Shown here one piece after another: positions 42,066 through 50,068 of a stretch of DNA of 64,000 bases. Origin of the DNA: Moorella humiferrea (GTDB lineage: Bacteria; Bacillota; DSM-521; Neomoorellales; Neomoorellaceae); NCBI RefSeq assembly GCF_039233145.1, contig NZ_CP136419.1:470001-534000 (forward strand), written 5' to 3'. A program made the position numbers and the translations under genes. Numbering within the stretch: position 1 is the stretch's first letter; each line of letters opens with the position of its first letter. Under the pieces are notes generated by a model. The model made no database searches. It had not been told where the DNA came from and was given only the letters and a program-made list of their open reading frames with translations.

Positions 42066-42210
42066 GGCTGGCATTTGTTTAGAGCGAGCGACTTGGTCTG
42101 AGCGATTAAACAGCCTTGGCAAAGCCGAGGAGCGAGGGCGGGCATCGAGGACAAAATGTCCAAGGCCGAATTCTAAAGGCAAGGATGCCGAAGCAAAAAC
42201 AAAGCCAGCC
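42066..42210 (+). repeat. Inverted-repeat-bounded element, copy A (145 bp)
   Basis: Left end GGCTGGCATTTGTTT, right end AAAAACAAAGCCAGCC: terminal inverted repeats of about 15-16 bp. Inside lie GAGCGAGCGACTTGGTC (42082-42098) and GGCAAGGATGCCG (42178-42190), both found in the reverse-oriented copy at 52498-52707. No transposase and no clear target-site duplication. It sits between hyi and the reductase gene inside the operon. MITE-like or REP-like (inference). Confidence 0.75.
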
Positions 42211-42262
42211 TGGAGAGAAGTAATTTTCCAGGATAGAAAACTTAAAGAAAGGGGCCAAAAAG

Positions 42263-43153
42263 ATGGGCAAAATCGGTTTTATCGGCTTGGGTATCATGGG
42301 TAAACCCATGAGCAAGAATCTTTTAAAGGCCGGCTATGAGCTGGTGGTCTATGATATCAACAAGCAGGCGGTAGACGATGTGGTTGCCGCCGGCGCGGAA
42401 CCTGCCTCTTCCTGTCGTGAAGTGGGCGAAAGATGCGATAAATTCATCACCATGCTCCCCAATTCCCCCCATGTAAAGGAGGCCGTATTAGGACCCAACG
42501 GTCTTATTGAAGGGGCCCGCCCCGGTTCTATCTTAATCGATATGAGTTCCATCGATCCTATGGTCAGCCGGGAAATAGCCGGAAAGCTGGCCGAAAAGGG
42601 CGTGCGTATGCTTGATGCGCCTGTAAGCGGCGGCGAACCCAAGGCCATCGACGGCACCCTCTCGATAATGGTGGGTGGCAGGCAGGAAGACTTTGATGAA
42701 TGCTACGATATTTTAAAGGCCATGGGTTCTTCCGTGGTCCGCACGGGTGAAATTGGCGCCGGCAATGTTACCAAGCTGGCCAACCAGATTATTGTCGCCC
42801 TGAACATCGCTGCCATGTCCGAGGCCCTGGTTTTGGCCACCAAAGCCGGAGTCGACCCGGAGCTGGTGTACCAGGCCATCCGCGGCGGTCTGGCCGGGAG
42901 CACGGTGTTGGATGCCAAAGCGCCCCTGGTGCTGGCCGGTCAGTTCAAACCCGGTTTCCGCATCAATTTACACATTAAAGACCTGGCCAATGCCCTGTCG
43001 GCCGGCCATGAGGCGGGCGTGCCCCTGCCCTTGACGGCTGTTGTTATGGAAATACTCCAGGCCTTAAAGGTTGACGGGCTGGGGGATGCCGACCACGGGG
43101 CCATCATTCGTTTCTACGAAAAGCTGGCCCAGGTGGAGGTCAGAAAGAAATAG
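42263..43153 (+). CDS. garR: 2-hydroxy-3-oxopropionate (tartronate semialdehyde) reductase
   Basis: The 296-residue beta-hydroxyacid dehydrogenase has the NAD-binding start IGFIGLGIMGKPMSKNLLKAGYELVVYD, the substrate loop DAPVSGGEPKAIDGTLSIMVGG and the catalytic Lys in GAGNVTKLANQIIVALN, with the typical end FRINLHIKDLANALSAG. It reduces tartronate semialdehyde to D-glycerate with NAD(P)H. With the HpcH aldolase and hyi it forms the lower part of a glycerate route. ATG start behind AAAGAAAGGGG. Confidence 0.92.
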   Translation: MGKIGFIGLGIMGKPMSKNLLKAGYELVVYDINKQAVDDVVAAGAEPASSCREVGERCDKFITMLPNSPHVKEAVLGPNGLIEGARPGSILIDMSSIDPMVSREIAGKLAEKGVRMLDAPVSGGEPKAIDGTLSIMVGGRQEDFDECYDILKAMGSSVVRTGEIGAGNVTKLANQIIVALNIAAMSEALVLATKAGVDPELVYQAIRGGLAGSTVLDAKAPLVLAGQFKPGFRINLHIKDLANALSAGHEAGVPLPLTAVVMEILQALKVDGLGDADHGAIIRFYEKLAQVEVRKK

Positions 43154-43278
43154 GGAAAATCAAGTCGCCGTGCGAGGTCCGGGCCGGATTTATGAAGGCC
43201 TGGACCTCGCTTTAAAAGAGATAAAAACGATTGGGCGGCAGCTATGGGAATTTATTTACAGTCAGGTACAGGTGCGTG

Positions 43279-44022
43279 ATGTTTATGAAAGAAAGGCTAG
43301 TCATCAGGAAAAAGAAAATGTATGAAGAAGTGGTGGAGCGTATTCTTCAGCTTATAAAATCAGGCGAATATAAGGTTGGCGATCGCCTGCCGCCCGTACA
43401 AGAGCTGAGTGAAATGTTCGGCGTGGGCACCCCTACATTAAGGGAGGGGCTTTCCGTCCTCTCTTCGAGCGGTATCCTGGAGATCAGGCACGGCAACGGG
43501 ATTTACATCAAGCGTTTTCCCCTGGAGGCCGAGGACGTTCTCGCCCAGATAAATGAAGTGGAGTACGAACAGCTCCTTTCCTGGGTGGAGTTTCGCCGGG
43601 CCCTGGAAGCTGAAGCCGCTGCCCTGGCGGCCGAGAGGCGTGACGAGGCAGATCTTGAGGCCATTGAGGCGGCGGAAAGAAGACTGGAAGAAGAGATAAC
43701 ACGGGGAGAAATCACCATCGAACCCGACTATCAGTTCCACAACACTATAGCCCTGGCTACCAAAAACCCCATCTTTATTCAAACCGCCAGCACCATCGAG
43801 CACATTATCAGGCAGTATTTCCATTTGAGTTTACGCTATGGTAAAACTTTTCCGTGGCATCGCGAACTCGTGGTTACGGAACACCGGAAAATCATAGAAA
43901 ACATCCGCAATAAAAAACCGCGGGAGGCGCGCAATGCCATGCTGGAGCATCTTAACAACGTGGCCGGCCGGGCCAAGCTCCTGGAGAGCATGGCAAAGGG
44001 CGAAAAATTAGATAAAAGCTAG
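43279..44022 (+). CDS. GntR/FadR (FCD)-family regulator
   Basis: The N-terminal winged helix (EEVVERILQLIKSGEYKVGDRLPPVQELSEMFGVGTPTLREGLSVLSSSGILEIRHGNGIYI) is of the GntR type and the C-terminal helical FCD domain (from about residue 90, LLSWVEFRRALEAEAAALAAERRDEADL; YQFHNTIALATKNP; EHRKIIENIRNKKPREARNAMLEHL) has the His and Glu/Asp metal-binding positions. Such proteins sense organic acids and repress catabolic operons. As the last gene of the hydroxy-acid operon it is its likely regulator. The start is uncertain: ATG 43279, 43285 or 43318. Confidence 0.88.
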   Translation: MFMKERLVIRKKKMYEEVVERILQLIKSGEYKVGDRLPPVQELSEMFGVGTPTLREGLSVLSSSGILEIRHGNGIYIKRFPLEAEDVLAQINEVEYEQLLSWVEFRRALEAEAAALAAERRDEADLEAIEAAERRLEEEITRGEITIEPDYQFHNTIALATKNPIFIQTASTIEHIIRQYFHLSLRYGKTFPWHRELVVTEHRKIIENIRNKKPREARNAMLEHLNNVAGRAKLLESMAKGEKLDKS

Positions 44023-44142
44023 ATTGCCGGGCATATATTTTAATGTATTTTTAAAGTGACGTTAATACAATTATAACTCCTGCATGTTAATATACAGGTG
44101 AGCAAAGCCCTCTGACCTCCTTTTTAAATATAAATTTCCTAC

Positions 44143-44175
44143 CACACCCGGAATTAGCCGGGTTGTTTTTTTATT
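44143..44175 (+). terminator. Terminator at the end of the hydroxy-acid operon
   Basis: ACACCCGG, loop AATTAG, CCGGGTTGT followed by a run of T. Confidence 0.82.
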
Positions 44176-44177
44176 TT

Positions 44178-44206
44178 GCAGGAAAAAAGGTATTGATGTC
44201 GAATAG
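44178..44206 (+). promoter_or_regulatory. Sigma-H-type promoter of the GEMM riboswitch transcript
   Basis: GCAGGAAAA, 11 bases, GTCGAATAG, matching RnAGGAwWW-N11-RnnGAATww except the last base. The overlapping TGTCGAA is also a perfect Spo0A-box core. Confidence 0.6.
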
Positions 44207-44224
44207 CGTAATAAAAAGTAAAAT

Positions 44225-44317
44225 GTTACCGCTAAAGGCAAACCCCACCGAAAGGGGGGGACGCAAAGCCATGGGTCTAAGGCTTTTTAAGCTATGATCG
44301 CCAGGCTGCCGGTACCT
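44225..44317 (+). promoter_or_regulatory. Cyclic di-GMP-I (GEMM-I) riboswitch aptamer
   Basis: The aptamer has the conserved GEMM core: CTAAAGGCAAAC, a CGAAAGG tetraloop hairpin (CCCC-ACCGAAAGG-GGGG), GGACGCAAAGCC, then GGGTCTAAGG, and closes with CCAGGCTGCCGGTA. P1 forms between TACCG (44227-44231) and CGGTA (44310-44314). The base equivalent to G20 of the Vibrio Vc2 aptamer appears to be G, favouring c-di-GMP over cGAMP. It is followed by a terminator, so the switch probably works by transcription attenuation of the small gene at 44427. Confidence 0.9.
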
Positions 44318-44349
44318 TGATGCTGATTTTTTATTAAGCATTGAGTTTC

Positions 44350-44388
44350 AGGGCGGCCTTAAGTTTTCGCGCCGCCCTTAATTTTTTA
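44350..44388 (+). terminator. Terminator of the riboswitch expression platform
   Basis: AGGGCGGC (44350-44357) pairs with GCCGCCCT (44371-44378), then a run of T. Confidence 0.85.
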
Positions 44389-44426
44389 GTAGCATTGGGG
44401 CCCGCTCACAGGAAGGGGATTACCGG

Positions 44427-44633
44427 ATGTCATGCAGGGAAAGGCTTATAAACCTGGAAGTATTGGAAGCCCTTTTGGACGATTACCTGTCTCGTAAAAG
44501 TGTGTCAGCGCCGTATAAACGCTTTCTTTTGCGGATGATTGAGGGTCAGGTGGAAATCCTCGTCCATAATCTTTTACAAAAGGTTGATGATACAATAATG
44601 CATAACTACAAAAATTGGCGGCAGAAAGCTTGA
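44427..44633 (+). CDS. 68-residue orphan protein controlled by the c-di-GMP riboswitch
   Basis: ATG start behind AGGAAGGGG. The product, MSCRERLINLEVLEALLDDYL through SAPYKRFLLRMIEGQVEILVHNLLQ, is predicted to be two or three amphipathic helices with no membrane segment. I do not recognise a family. The heptad-like Leu/Ile spacing suggests a small dimer or partner-binding peptide. It is the only gene between the GEMM riboswitch and the tRNA-Gly promoter, so its expression should respond to c-di-GMP and, from the promoter, to sigma-H (inference). Confidence 0.65.
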   Translation: MSCRERLINLEVLEALLDDYLSRKSVSAPYKRFLLRMIEGQVEILVHNLLQKVDDTIMHNYKNWRQKA

Positions 44634-44658
44634 CAGGACCGGTGCTATCTGCTAAGAT
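44630..44658 (+). promoter_or_regulatory. Sigma-A promoter of tRNA-Gly
   Basis: TTGACA (44630-44635), 17 bases, TAAGAT (44653-44658). The -35 overlaps the stop codon of the preceding small gene. Confidence 0.85.
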
Positions 44659-44689
44659 AACGCTACGGAAAGGGAGTACCTTATTACGG

Positions 44690-44764
44690 GCGGAAGTAGC
44701 TCAGTGGTAGAGCATCGCCTTGCCAAGGCGAGGGTCGCGGGTTCAAATCCCGTCTTCCGCTCCA
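44690..44764 (+). tRNA. tRNA-Gly (anticodon GCC)
   Basis: Acceptor GCGGAAG/CTTCCGC, anticodon stem TCGCC/GGCGA with loop TTGCCAA, T-loop GTTCAAA, encoded CCA. Confidence 0.97.
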
Positions 44765-44780
44765 TATTTTTCGCTGAGGG

Positions 44781-44809
44781 CCTCGGCACGGGTATTAACC
44801 TGTCCGAGG
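44781..44809 (+). terminator. Possible terminator after tRNA-Gly
   Basis: CCTCGG...CCGAGG stem with a bulge and a poor T tail (GTTATTCT). Confidence 0.45.
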
Positions 44810-44841
44810 TGTTATTCTAAATGCTGCTTTTTAAGGATGCG

Positions 44842-44871
44842 GCAGGAAAAGGTAATGGCAACGGCGAAATA
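44842..44871 (+). promoter_or_regulatory. Sigma-H-like promoter upstream of tig
   Basis: GCAGGAAAA, 12 bases, GGCGAAATA; full -35 match, one mismatch in the -10. Confidence 0.4.
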
Positions 44872-44910
44872 TGCTAAACGTAGTAGGGATCAGGGAGGAG
44901 CAGTTAAGTA

Positions 44911-46245
44911 ATGAAGGCAACCGTCGAGAAGCTGGATAAAAATCAGGTACTTCTGGAAGTAGAAGTGGAAGCCCCCAGGGTACAAAAGGCCATAGATCAA
45001 GCCTATCGCCGCCTGGTAAAGCGGGTAAACATACCGGGGTTCCGTAAAGGAAAGGCGCCGCGTTTTATCCTCGAGCGTTATATAGGCAAAGAGCCCATCT
45101 ATGACGAAGCGGTGGAAATTGTCGTGCCGCCGGCTTATGAAGAAGCCCTGGCCGAACACAGCCTGGAACCCATCGACCGGCCGGAAGTAGAAATAGTCAA
45201 GGTAGAAGAGGGCGAGCCTTTAATCTTTAAGGCAAAGGTCGAGGTAAAACCTGAAGTCCAGCTGGGACCCTATAAGGGGGTTGAAGTAGAAAAACCCGAG
45301 GTTCGGGTCGGCGAAGAAGACGTCGACGCCTACCTTAAAAGCATGCAGGAACGGTATGCCACCCTGAAAAACATCGAAGACGAACCCGCAGCGGTAGGTG
45401 ACATCGTCGTTATCGATTTTAAAGGTACGGTAGATGGAGAACCCCATCCCGGCCTGGAGGGCAGCAATTTTACCCTCGAATTAGGCTCGGGCACACTGGT
45501 CCCCGGCTTTGAAGAACAGCTAGTAGGTGCCAGGGTGAATGAAGAACGTACCATAAACATTACCTTTCCGTCCGACTACCATCAAAAGGATCTGGCAGGC
45601 AAGGAAGCCGTCTTTCAGGTTACCGTACGGGGAATTAAGCGAAAAGAGCTGGCGCCCTTAGACGATGAGTTCGCCAAAGACGTGAGCGAGTGCGAAACCT
45701 TAGACGAACTGCGCCAGGATATCCGCCGTCGGTTGGAGGAAAGACGGCGCCAGGAAATCGATGCCGCCGTCAGGCAGGCGGTGGTGGCCAAGGTCGTAGA
45801 TGCGGCAACAGTAGATCTCCCGGAGGTTATGGTCAGACGACGCATCGCTGCTCGCATCCGCGAACTGGAGCGCAACTTACAGATCAGAAAAATAACTCTA
45901 GATGAGTTCTTAAAAGAAAACGGGAAGAATATGGAAGATCTAGATAAAGAATTCCGGCCCGGAGCGGAACGGGAAGTAAAGACGGAGCTGGTTTTGGAGG
46001 CCATAGCAAAAGCGGAAAATATTGAGGCCACTGAAGAAGAGGTGGTGGCGGAAATCGACAAAATGGCACGCGCCTTCCGGCAGGATCCCGAAGAAGTCCG
46101 GAAAAATTTGGGCGACTTGTCTTTCCTGAAATACGATATAATGATCAAAAAGACCATTGATTTTCTGGTGGAAAACAGCGTGGCCGTTCCGCCCCGGGAA
46201 GGCGGAGTAGAGGAGAAGGGAGAAACTGCTGCTGCAGGGGAGTAA
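44911..46245 (+). CDS. tig: Trigger factor
   Basis: The 444-residue ribosome-bound chaperone and prolyl isomerase has the N-terminal ribosome-binding domain with the signature RVNIPGFRKGKAPR (about residues 34-47), the FKBP-type PPIase domain (about 155-245: VIDFKGTVDGEPHPG, FTLELGSGTLVPGFEEQLVG) and the helical C-terminal chaperone domain (DVSECETLDELRQDIRRRLEERRRQE...). Full length. ATG start behind AGGGAGGAG. Followed by clpP and clpX, the usual order. Confidence 0.97.
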   Translation: MKATVEKLDKNQVLLEVEVEAPRVQKAIDQAYRRLVKRVNIPGFRKGKAPRFILERYIGKEPIYDEAVEIVVPPAYEEALAEHSLEPIDRPEVEIVKVEEGEPLIFKAKVEVKPEVQLGPYKGVEVEKPEVRVGEEDVDAYLKSMQERYATLKNIEDEPAAVGDIVVIDFKGTVDGEPHPGLEGSNFTLELGSGTLVPGFEEQLVGARVNEERTINITFPSDYHQKDLAGKEAVFQVTVRGIKRKELAPLDDEFAKDVSECETLDELRQDIRRRLEERRRQEIDAAVRQAVVAKVVDAATVDLPEVMVRRRIAARIRELERNLQIRKITLDEFLKENGKNMEDLDKEFRPGAEREVKTELVLEAIAKAENIEATEEEVVAEIDKMARAFRQDPEEVRKNLGDLSFLKYDIMIKKTIDFLVENSVAVPPREGGVEEKGETAAAGE

Positions 46246-46272
46246 CATTTTCCTATGGAGGTGGGATAAGGA

Positions 46273-46872
46273 GTGTCTATCCTGGTACCGGTTGTCGTTG
46301 AGCAGACGAACAGGGGCGAGCGGGCCTACGATATTTACTCCCGCTTGCTAAAAGACCGTATCATTTTTTTGGGCAGCGCCATAGATGATCATGTGGCCAA
46401 CCTGGTGATTGCCCAGATGCTTTTCCTGGAAGCGGAGGATCCCGATAAAGATATCCACCTATATATCAACAGCCCCGGTGGCTCCATTTCTGCAGGGATG
46501 GCCATCTTTGACACCATGCAGTATATCCGGCCCGATGTATCTACCATTTGCGTCGGCCTGGCGGCCAGCATGGGTGCCTTTCTTTTAGCGGCCGGCGCCA
46601 AGGGCAAACGTTTCGCCCTGCCCCACAGCGAGATCATGATTCACCAGCCCATGGGCGGCACCCAGGGCCAGGCCGTAGATATCGAGATCCACGCCAAGCG
46701 TATCCTGGCCATCCGGGATACTTTAAACCGTATTTTGAGCGACATTACCGGTAAACCCGTGGAACAGATTGCCAGGGACACCGACCGCGATCATTTTATG
46801 ACGCCCCTGGAAGCCAAAGAGTACGGTTTAATCGACGAGGTGATCACCAAGCGCGAGTTGCCCCGTAAATAG
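46273..46872 (+). CDS. clpP: ATP-dependent Clp protease proteolytic subunit
   Basis: The 199-residue serine peptidase has catalytic Ser99 ([10 protein letters not shown]), His124 (MIHQPMGG) and Asp173 (DTDRDHFM), and the [14 protein letters not shown] loop. It forms the 14-mer chamber that degrades proteins unfolded by ClpX, coded directly downstream. Start GTG 46273 after GGAGGTGGGA. No unusual features. Confidence 0.98.
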   Translation: MSILVPVVVEQTNRGERAYDIYSRLLKDRIIFLGSAIDDHVANLVIAQMLFLEAEDPDKDIHLYINSPGGSISAGMAIFDTMQYIRPDVSTICVGLAASMGAFLLAAGAKGKRFALPHSEIMIHQPMGGTQGQAVDIEIHAKRILAIRDTLNRILSDITGKPVEQIARDTDRDHFMTPLEAKEYGLIDEVITKRELPRK

Positions 46873-46893
46873 GGACGGCGAGGTGAACTAAAC

Positions 46894-48156
46894 ATGTATA
46901 AATATACCGACGATAAGGGCCAGCTGAAGTGTTCCTTCTGCGGGAAACTTCAGGACCAGGTTAAAAAACTGGTCGCCGGCCCCGGCGTCTATATCTGCGA
47001 CGAGTGTATAGAACTGTGTAACGAGATAATCGAGGAAGAACTGAACGAGGATCTCAACCTGGAGATGGGTGAGCTGCCTAAACCCAAAGAGATCAGGGAA
47101 ATCCTCGATCAATATGTCATCGGCCAGGATAAGGCCAAAAAGGCCCTGTCCGTGGCAGTATACAACCACTATAAGCGCATCAACCTCGGTGCCAGGATGG
47201 ATGACGTTGAGCTCCAGAAGAGCAACATCATCATGCTTGGCCCCACCGGCAGCGGTAAAACCCTGCTGGCCCAGACCCTGGCGAAGATACTCAATGTACC
47301 CTTCGCCATTGCCGACGCCACCTCCCTTACGGAAGCCGGCTATGTGGGTGAGGACGTAGAAAACATCCTGCTAAAGCTCATCCAGGCGGCCGATTATGAC
47401 GTGGAGAAGGCGGAAAAGGGTATCGTCTATATCGACGAGATCGATAAAATCGCCCGCAAGTCGGAAAACCCGTCCATTACCAGGGACGTATCTGGCGAAG
47501 GTGTTCAGCAGGCCCTCTTGAAGATTCTGGAGGGGACCATTGCCAGCGTACCTCCCCAGGGAGGGCGCAAGCATCCCCATCAGGAATTCATCCAGCTGGA
47601 TACCACCAACATCCTCTTCATCTGCGGCGGCGCCTTCGACGGCCTGGATAAAATCATCAGGAACCGCATCTCCCAGAAGACCATGGGCTTTGGCGCCGAA
47701 ATCCAGGGTAAGAAGGACGTGCAGGTGGGCGACATTTTAAAACAGGTCCAGCCCGTAGACCTGTTGAAGTACGGTTTAATCCCCGAGTTTATCGGGCGGC
47801 TGCCGGTCATCGTCACCCTGGACGCCCTTGATGAGGACGCCCTAGTCCGGGTGCTTACGGAACCCCGCAATGCCCTGGTCAAACAGTATCAGAAGCTGTT
47901 CGAGATGGACGGCGTAACCCTAGAGTTCAAAGAAGACGCCATCAGGGCCATAGCCAAAGAAGCTTTGAAGCGGGAGACCGGTGCCCGGGGCTTAAGGGCC
48001 ATACTGGAAGAAATAATGCTGGATGTAATGTACGAGATACCTTCCCGCAGCAACGTCACCAAATGTATCATCACAAAAGACGTAGTCCTGCGCAAGGAAG
48101 AACCTCTGCTGCTAACGACGGTGGATCGCAAAAAGAAAAAAGAAGAAACGGCCTAA
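46894..48156 (+). CDS. clpX: ATP-dependent Clp protease ATP-binding subunit ClpX
   Basis: The 420-residue AAA+ unfoldase has the N-terminal zinc-binding domain ([14 protein letters not shown]...[10 protein letters not shown]), Walker [13 protein letters not shown], Walker [10 protein letters not shown], the RKH pore region (GGRKHPHQE) and the LGF-type loop IQGKKD nearby. It recognises and unfolds substrates for ClpP. The family C-terminus is complete. Confidence 0.98.
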   Translation: MYKYTDDKGQLKCSFCGKLQDQVKKLVAGPGVYICDECIELCNEIIEEELNEDLNLEMGELPKPKEIREILDQYVIGQDKAKKALSVAVYNHYKRINLGARMDDVELQKSNIIMLGPTGSGKTLLAQTLAKILNVPFAIADATSLTEAGYVGEDVENILLKLIQAADYDVEKAEKGIVYIDEIDKIARKSENPSITRDVSGEGVQQALLKILEGTIASVPPQGGRKHPHQEFIQLDTTNILFICGGAFDGLDKIIRNRISQKTMGFGAEIQGKKDVQVGDILKQVQPVDLLKYGLIPEFIGRLPVIVTLDALDEDALVRVLTEPRNALVKQYQKLFEMDGVTLEFKEDAIRAIAKEALKRETGARGLRAILEEIMLDVMYEIPSRSNVTKCIITKDVVLRKEEPLLLTTVDRKKKKEETA

Positions 48157-48160
48157 AAGG

Positions 48161-48190
48161 AAAGGCGGTGGCACGTGCCACCGCCTTTTT
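48161..48190 (+). terminator. Terminator after clpX
   Basis: A perfect palindrome AAAGGCGGTGGCAC/GTGCCACCGCCTTT, followed by T; closes the tig-clpP-clpX group. Confidence 0.9.
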
Positions 48191-48204
48191 GGATAAAATT
48201 TTCC

Positions 48205-48242
48205 TTTCCGGATAAACTTTAAGTTATCGAGGTATCCGGAAA
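48205..48242 (+). promoter_or_regulatory. 10-bp inverted repeat upstream of lonB, possible operator or leader hairpin
   Basis: TTTCCGGATA (48205-48214) and TATCCGGAAA (48233-48242) are perfectly complementary across an 18-base spacer. The right arm runs into the lonB ribosome site (AAAGGAG). No T run follows, so it is not a terminator. Confidence 0.5.
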
Positions 48243-48254
48243 GGAGTTTTAGCG

Positions 48255-49970
48255 ATGTTTGAATGGGGACAAGGCATGGGAGGAGTCCTGGGTTTCGTCC
48301 AGGTATTTTTCGCCGTGGTGATCGGCCTTTACTTCTGGAACCTTTTGCGCAACCAGCAGGGCAACAGGGTGGCAGTGGAAAAAGAATCCCGTAAAGAGCT
48401 GGAGAAGCTGCAGCGTATGCGGGAGATTTCTTTAACAGAGCCCCTGGCGGAAAAGACGCGTCCGACCACCTTTGAGGAGATAATCGGCCAGGAAGAAGGG
48501 TTGAAGGCCCTGCGGGCCGCCCTCTGCGGCCCCAACCCCCAGCACGTCATTATTTACGGCCCGCCAGGAGTAGGCAAGACGGCGGCCGCCCGCCTCGTTT
48601 TGGAAGAGGCCAAGAAAAATCCCCTATCGCCCTTTAAAGAAACGGCCCGTTTCGTCGAAGTAGACGGGGCGACAGCGCGTTTTGATGAGCGGGGCATCGC
48701 CGACCCCCTGATTGGCTCTGTCCATGATCCCATTTATCAGGGGGCCGGCCCTTTAGGCATGGCCGGCATTCCCCAGCCGAAACCGGGCGCCGTAACCCGC
48801 GCCCATGGCGGTATTCTCTTTATAGACGAAATCGGCGAGCTGCATCCCATTCAGATAAACAAACTGCTCAAAGTCTTGGAAGACCGTAAAGTTATCCTGG
48901 AGAGCGCCTATTACAGCTCGGAAGACAGCAACATTCCCAATCACATCCATGATATCTTCAAAAACGGGTTGCCCGCCGATTTTCGCCTGGTAGGGGCGAC
49001 TACCCGTCTGCCCCAGGAAATCCCGGCGGCCATCCGTTCCCGCTGCCTGGAGGTATTTTTCCGTCCCCTGCAGGCCGAAGAAATCGCGACCATCGTCCGC
49101 AATGCCGCCCGGAAGATCGATCTGCCCATCGCTCCGGCCGCCGTGGAGCTTATTAAACAGTACGCCACCAACGGCCGGGAAGCCGTTAACATGGTGCAGC
49201 TGGCGGCGGGCCTGGCCCTCACGGAAAAAAGGCGGGAGATAAGTCGCGAAGATGTAGAATGGGTGGTAAGCAGCTGTCACTATACTCCCCGACACGACGG
49301 CAAGGTTCCTCCCGAACCCCAGGTTGGCGTGGTCAATGCCCTGGCCGTATATGGACCAAGTATGGGGCTACTCGTCGAACTGGAAGCTACCGTCAATTTT
49401 GTCGGCCAGCGCCGCGGCCAGGTTACCGTTACCGGCGTCATCGAAGAAGAAGAGAGCGGCAGCTTCGATGGCCGCCGGCTGCGGCGGCGGAGCATGGCCC
49501 GCAACGCGGTGGATAACGTCTTAACCGTTCTGCGCCGGCTGCTTCCCGTTGATGTGCGCGATTATGACATTCACCTTAATTTTCCGGGAGGTGTGCCGAT
49601 AGACGGGCCTTCCGCTGGAGTCAGCATGCTGACGGCCGTCTATTCCGCCTTTACGGAGATTCCGGTGAACAACCTGGTGGCCATAACCGGAGAAATCTCT
49701 ATTCGAGGCAGAGTCAGACCCGTGGGAGGGGTGGTCGCCAAGGTGGAAGCGGCCAGGTTGGCCGGGGCGAAAAAGGTGCTAATCCCTAAAGACAACTGGC
49801 AGGAGATTTATCGTTCTTTTAAAGATATCCAGGTAGTACCCGTGCAAACGGTGGACGAAGTCCTGGAACAGGCTCTAATACCCCGGGCAAAGGCCGGCAG
49901 CCACGAAGGCTATCAGGGGCGCACCCAGGTATTGAGCGCCAGCCCCCTGCCGTCGCGCCTGAGTTTTTAA
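48255..49970 (+). CDS. lonB: ATP-dependent protease LonB
   Basis: The 571-residue protein has one N-terminal membrane helix (VLGFVQVFFAVVIGLYFWNLL), an AAA+ module (Walker [16 protein letters not shown], Walker B GGILFIDEIGEL, sensor region GATTRLPQEIPAAIRSRC) and the Lon protease domain with the Ser of DGPSAGVSMLTAVYSA and Lys in the GGVVAKVEAARLAGAKKVLIP block. LonB of Bacillus is a forespore-associated protease. Both lonB and lonA lie together here as usual. ATG start behind AAAGGAG. Confidence 0.96.
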   Translation: MFEWGQGMGGVLGFVQVFFAVVIGLYFWNLLRNQQGNRVAVEKESRKELEKLQRMREISLTEPLAEKTRPTTFEEIIGQEEGLKALRAALCGPNPQHVIIYGPPGVGKTAAARLVLEEAKKNPLSPFKETARFVEVDGATARFDERGIADPLIGSVHDPIYQGAGPLGMAGIPQPKPGAVTRAHGGILFIDEIGELHPIQINKLLKVLEDRKVILESAYYSSEDSNIPNHIHDIFKNGLPADFRLVGATTRLPQEIPAAIRSRCLEVFFRPLQAEEIATIVRNAARKIDLPIAPAAVELIKQYATNGREAVNMVQLAAGLALTEKRREISREDVEWVVSSCHYTPRHDGKVPPEPQVGVVNALAVYGPSMGLLVELEATVNFVGQRRGQVTVTGVIEEEESGSFDGRRLRRRSMARNAVDNVLTVLRRLLPVDVRDYDIHLNFPGGVPIDGPSAGVSMLTAVYSAFTEIPVNNLVAITGEISIRGRVRPVGGVVAKVEAARLAGAKKVLIPKDNWQEIYRSFKDIQVVPVQTVDEVLEQALIPRAKAGSHEGYQGRTQVLSASPLPSRLSF

Positions 49971-49975
49971 AGCTA

Positions 49976-50004
49976 TTGCAATAAAACAGATAATGCCTTA
50001 GAAT
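49976..50004 (+). promoter_or_regulatory. Possible sigma-A promoter for lon
   Basis: TTGCAA (49976-49981), 17 bases, TAGAAT (49999-50004). Confidence 0.45.
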
Positions 50005-50068
50005 ATACTAGAATAATTACGCGGACAAATAAAAGTATATACAAGGGAGCACCGTGGAGGTGTAAAGT

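Noticed and set aside
43071-43325. An 84-codon frame between the reductase and regulator genes
   Set aside because: It overlaps the end of garR and the start of the regulator in another frame, with no ribosome site or family resemblance.
44720-44911. A 63-codon frame starting inside tRNA-Gly
   Set aside because: It begins in the tRNA gene and ends at the tig start; no coding features.
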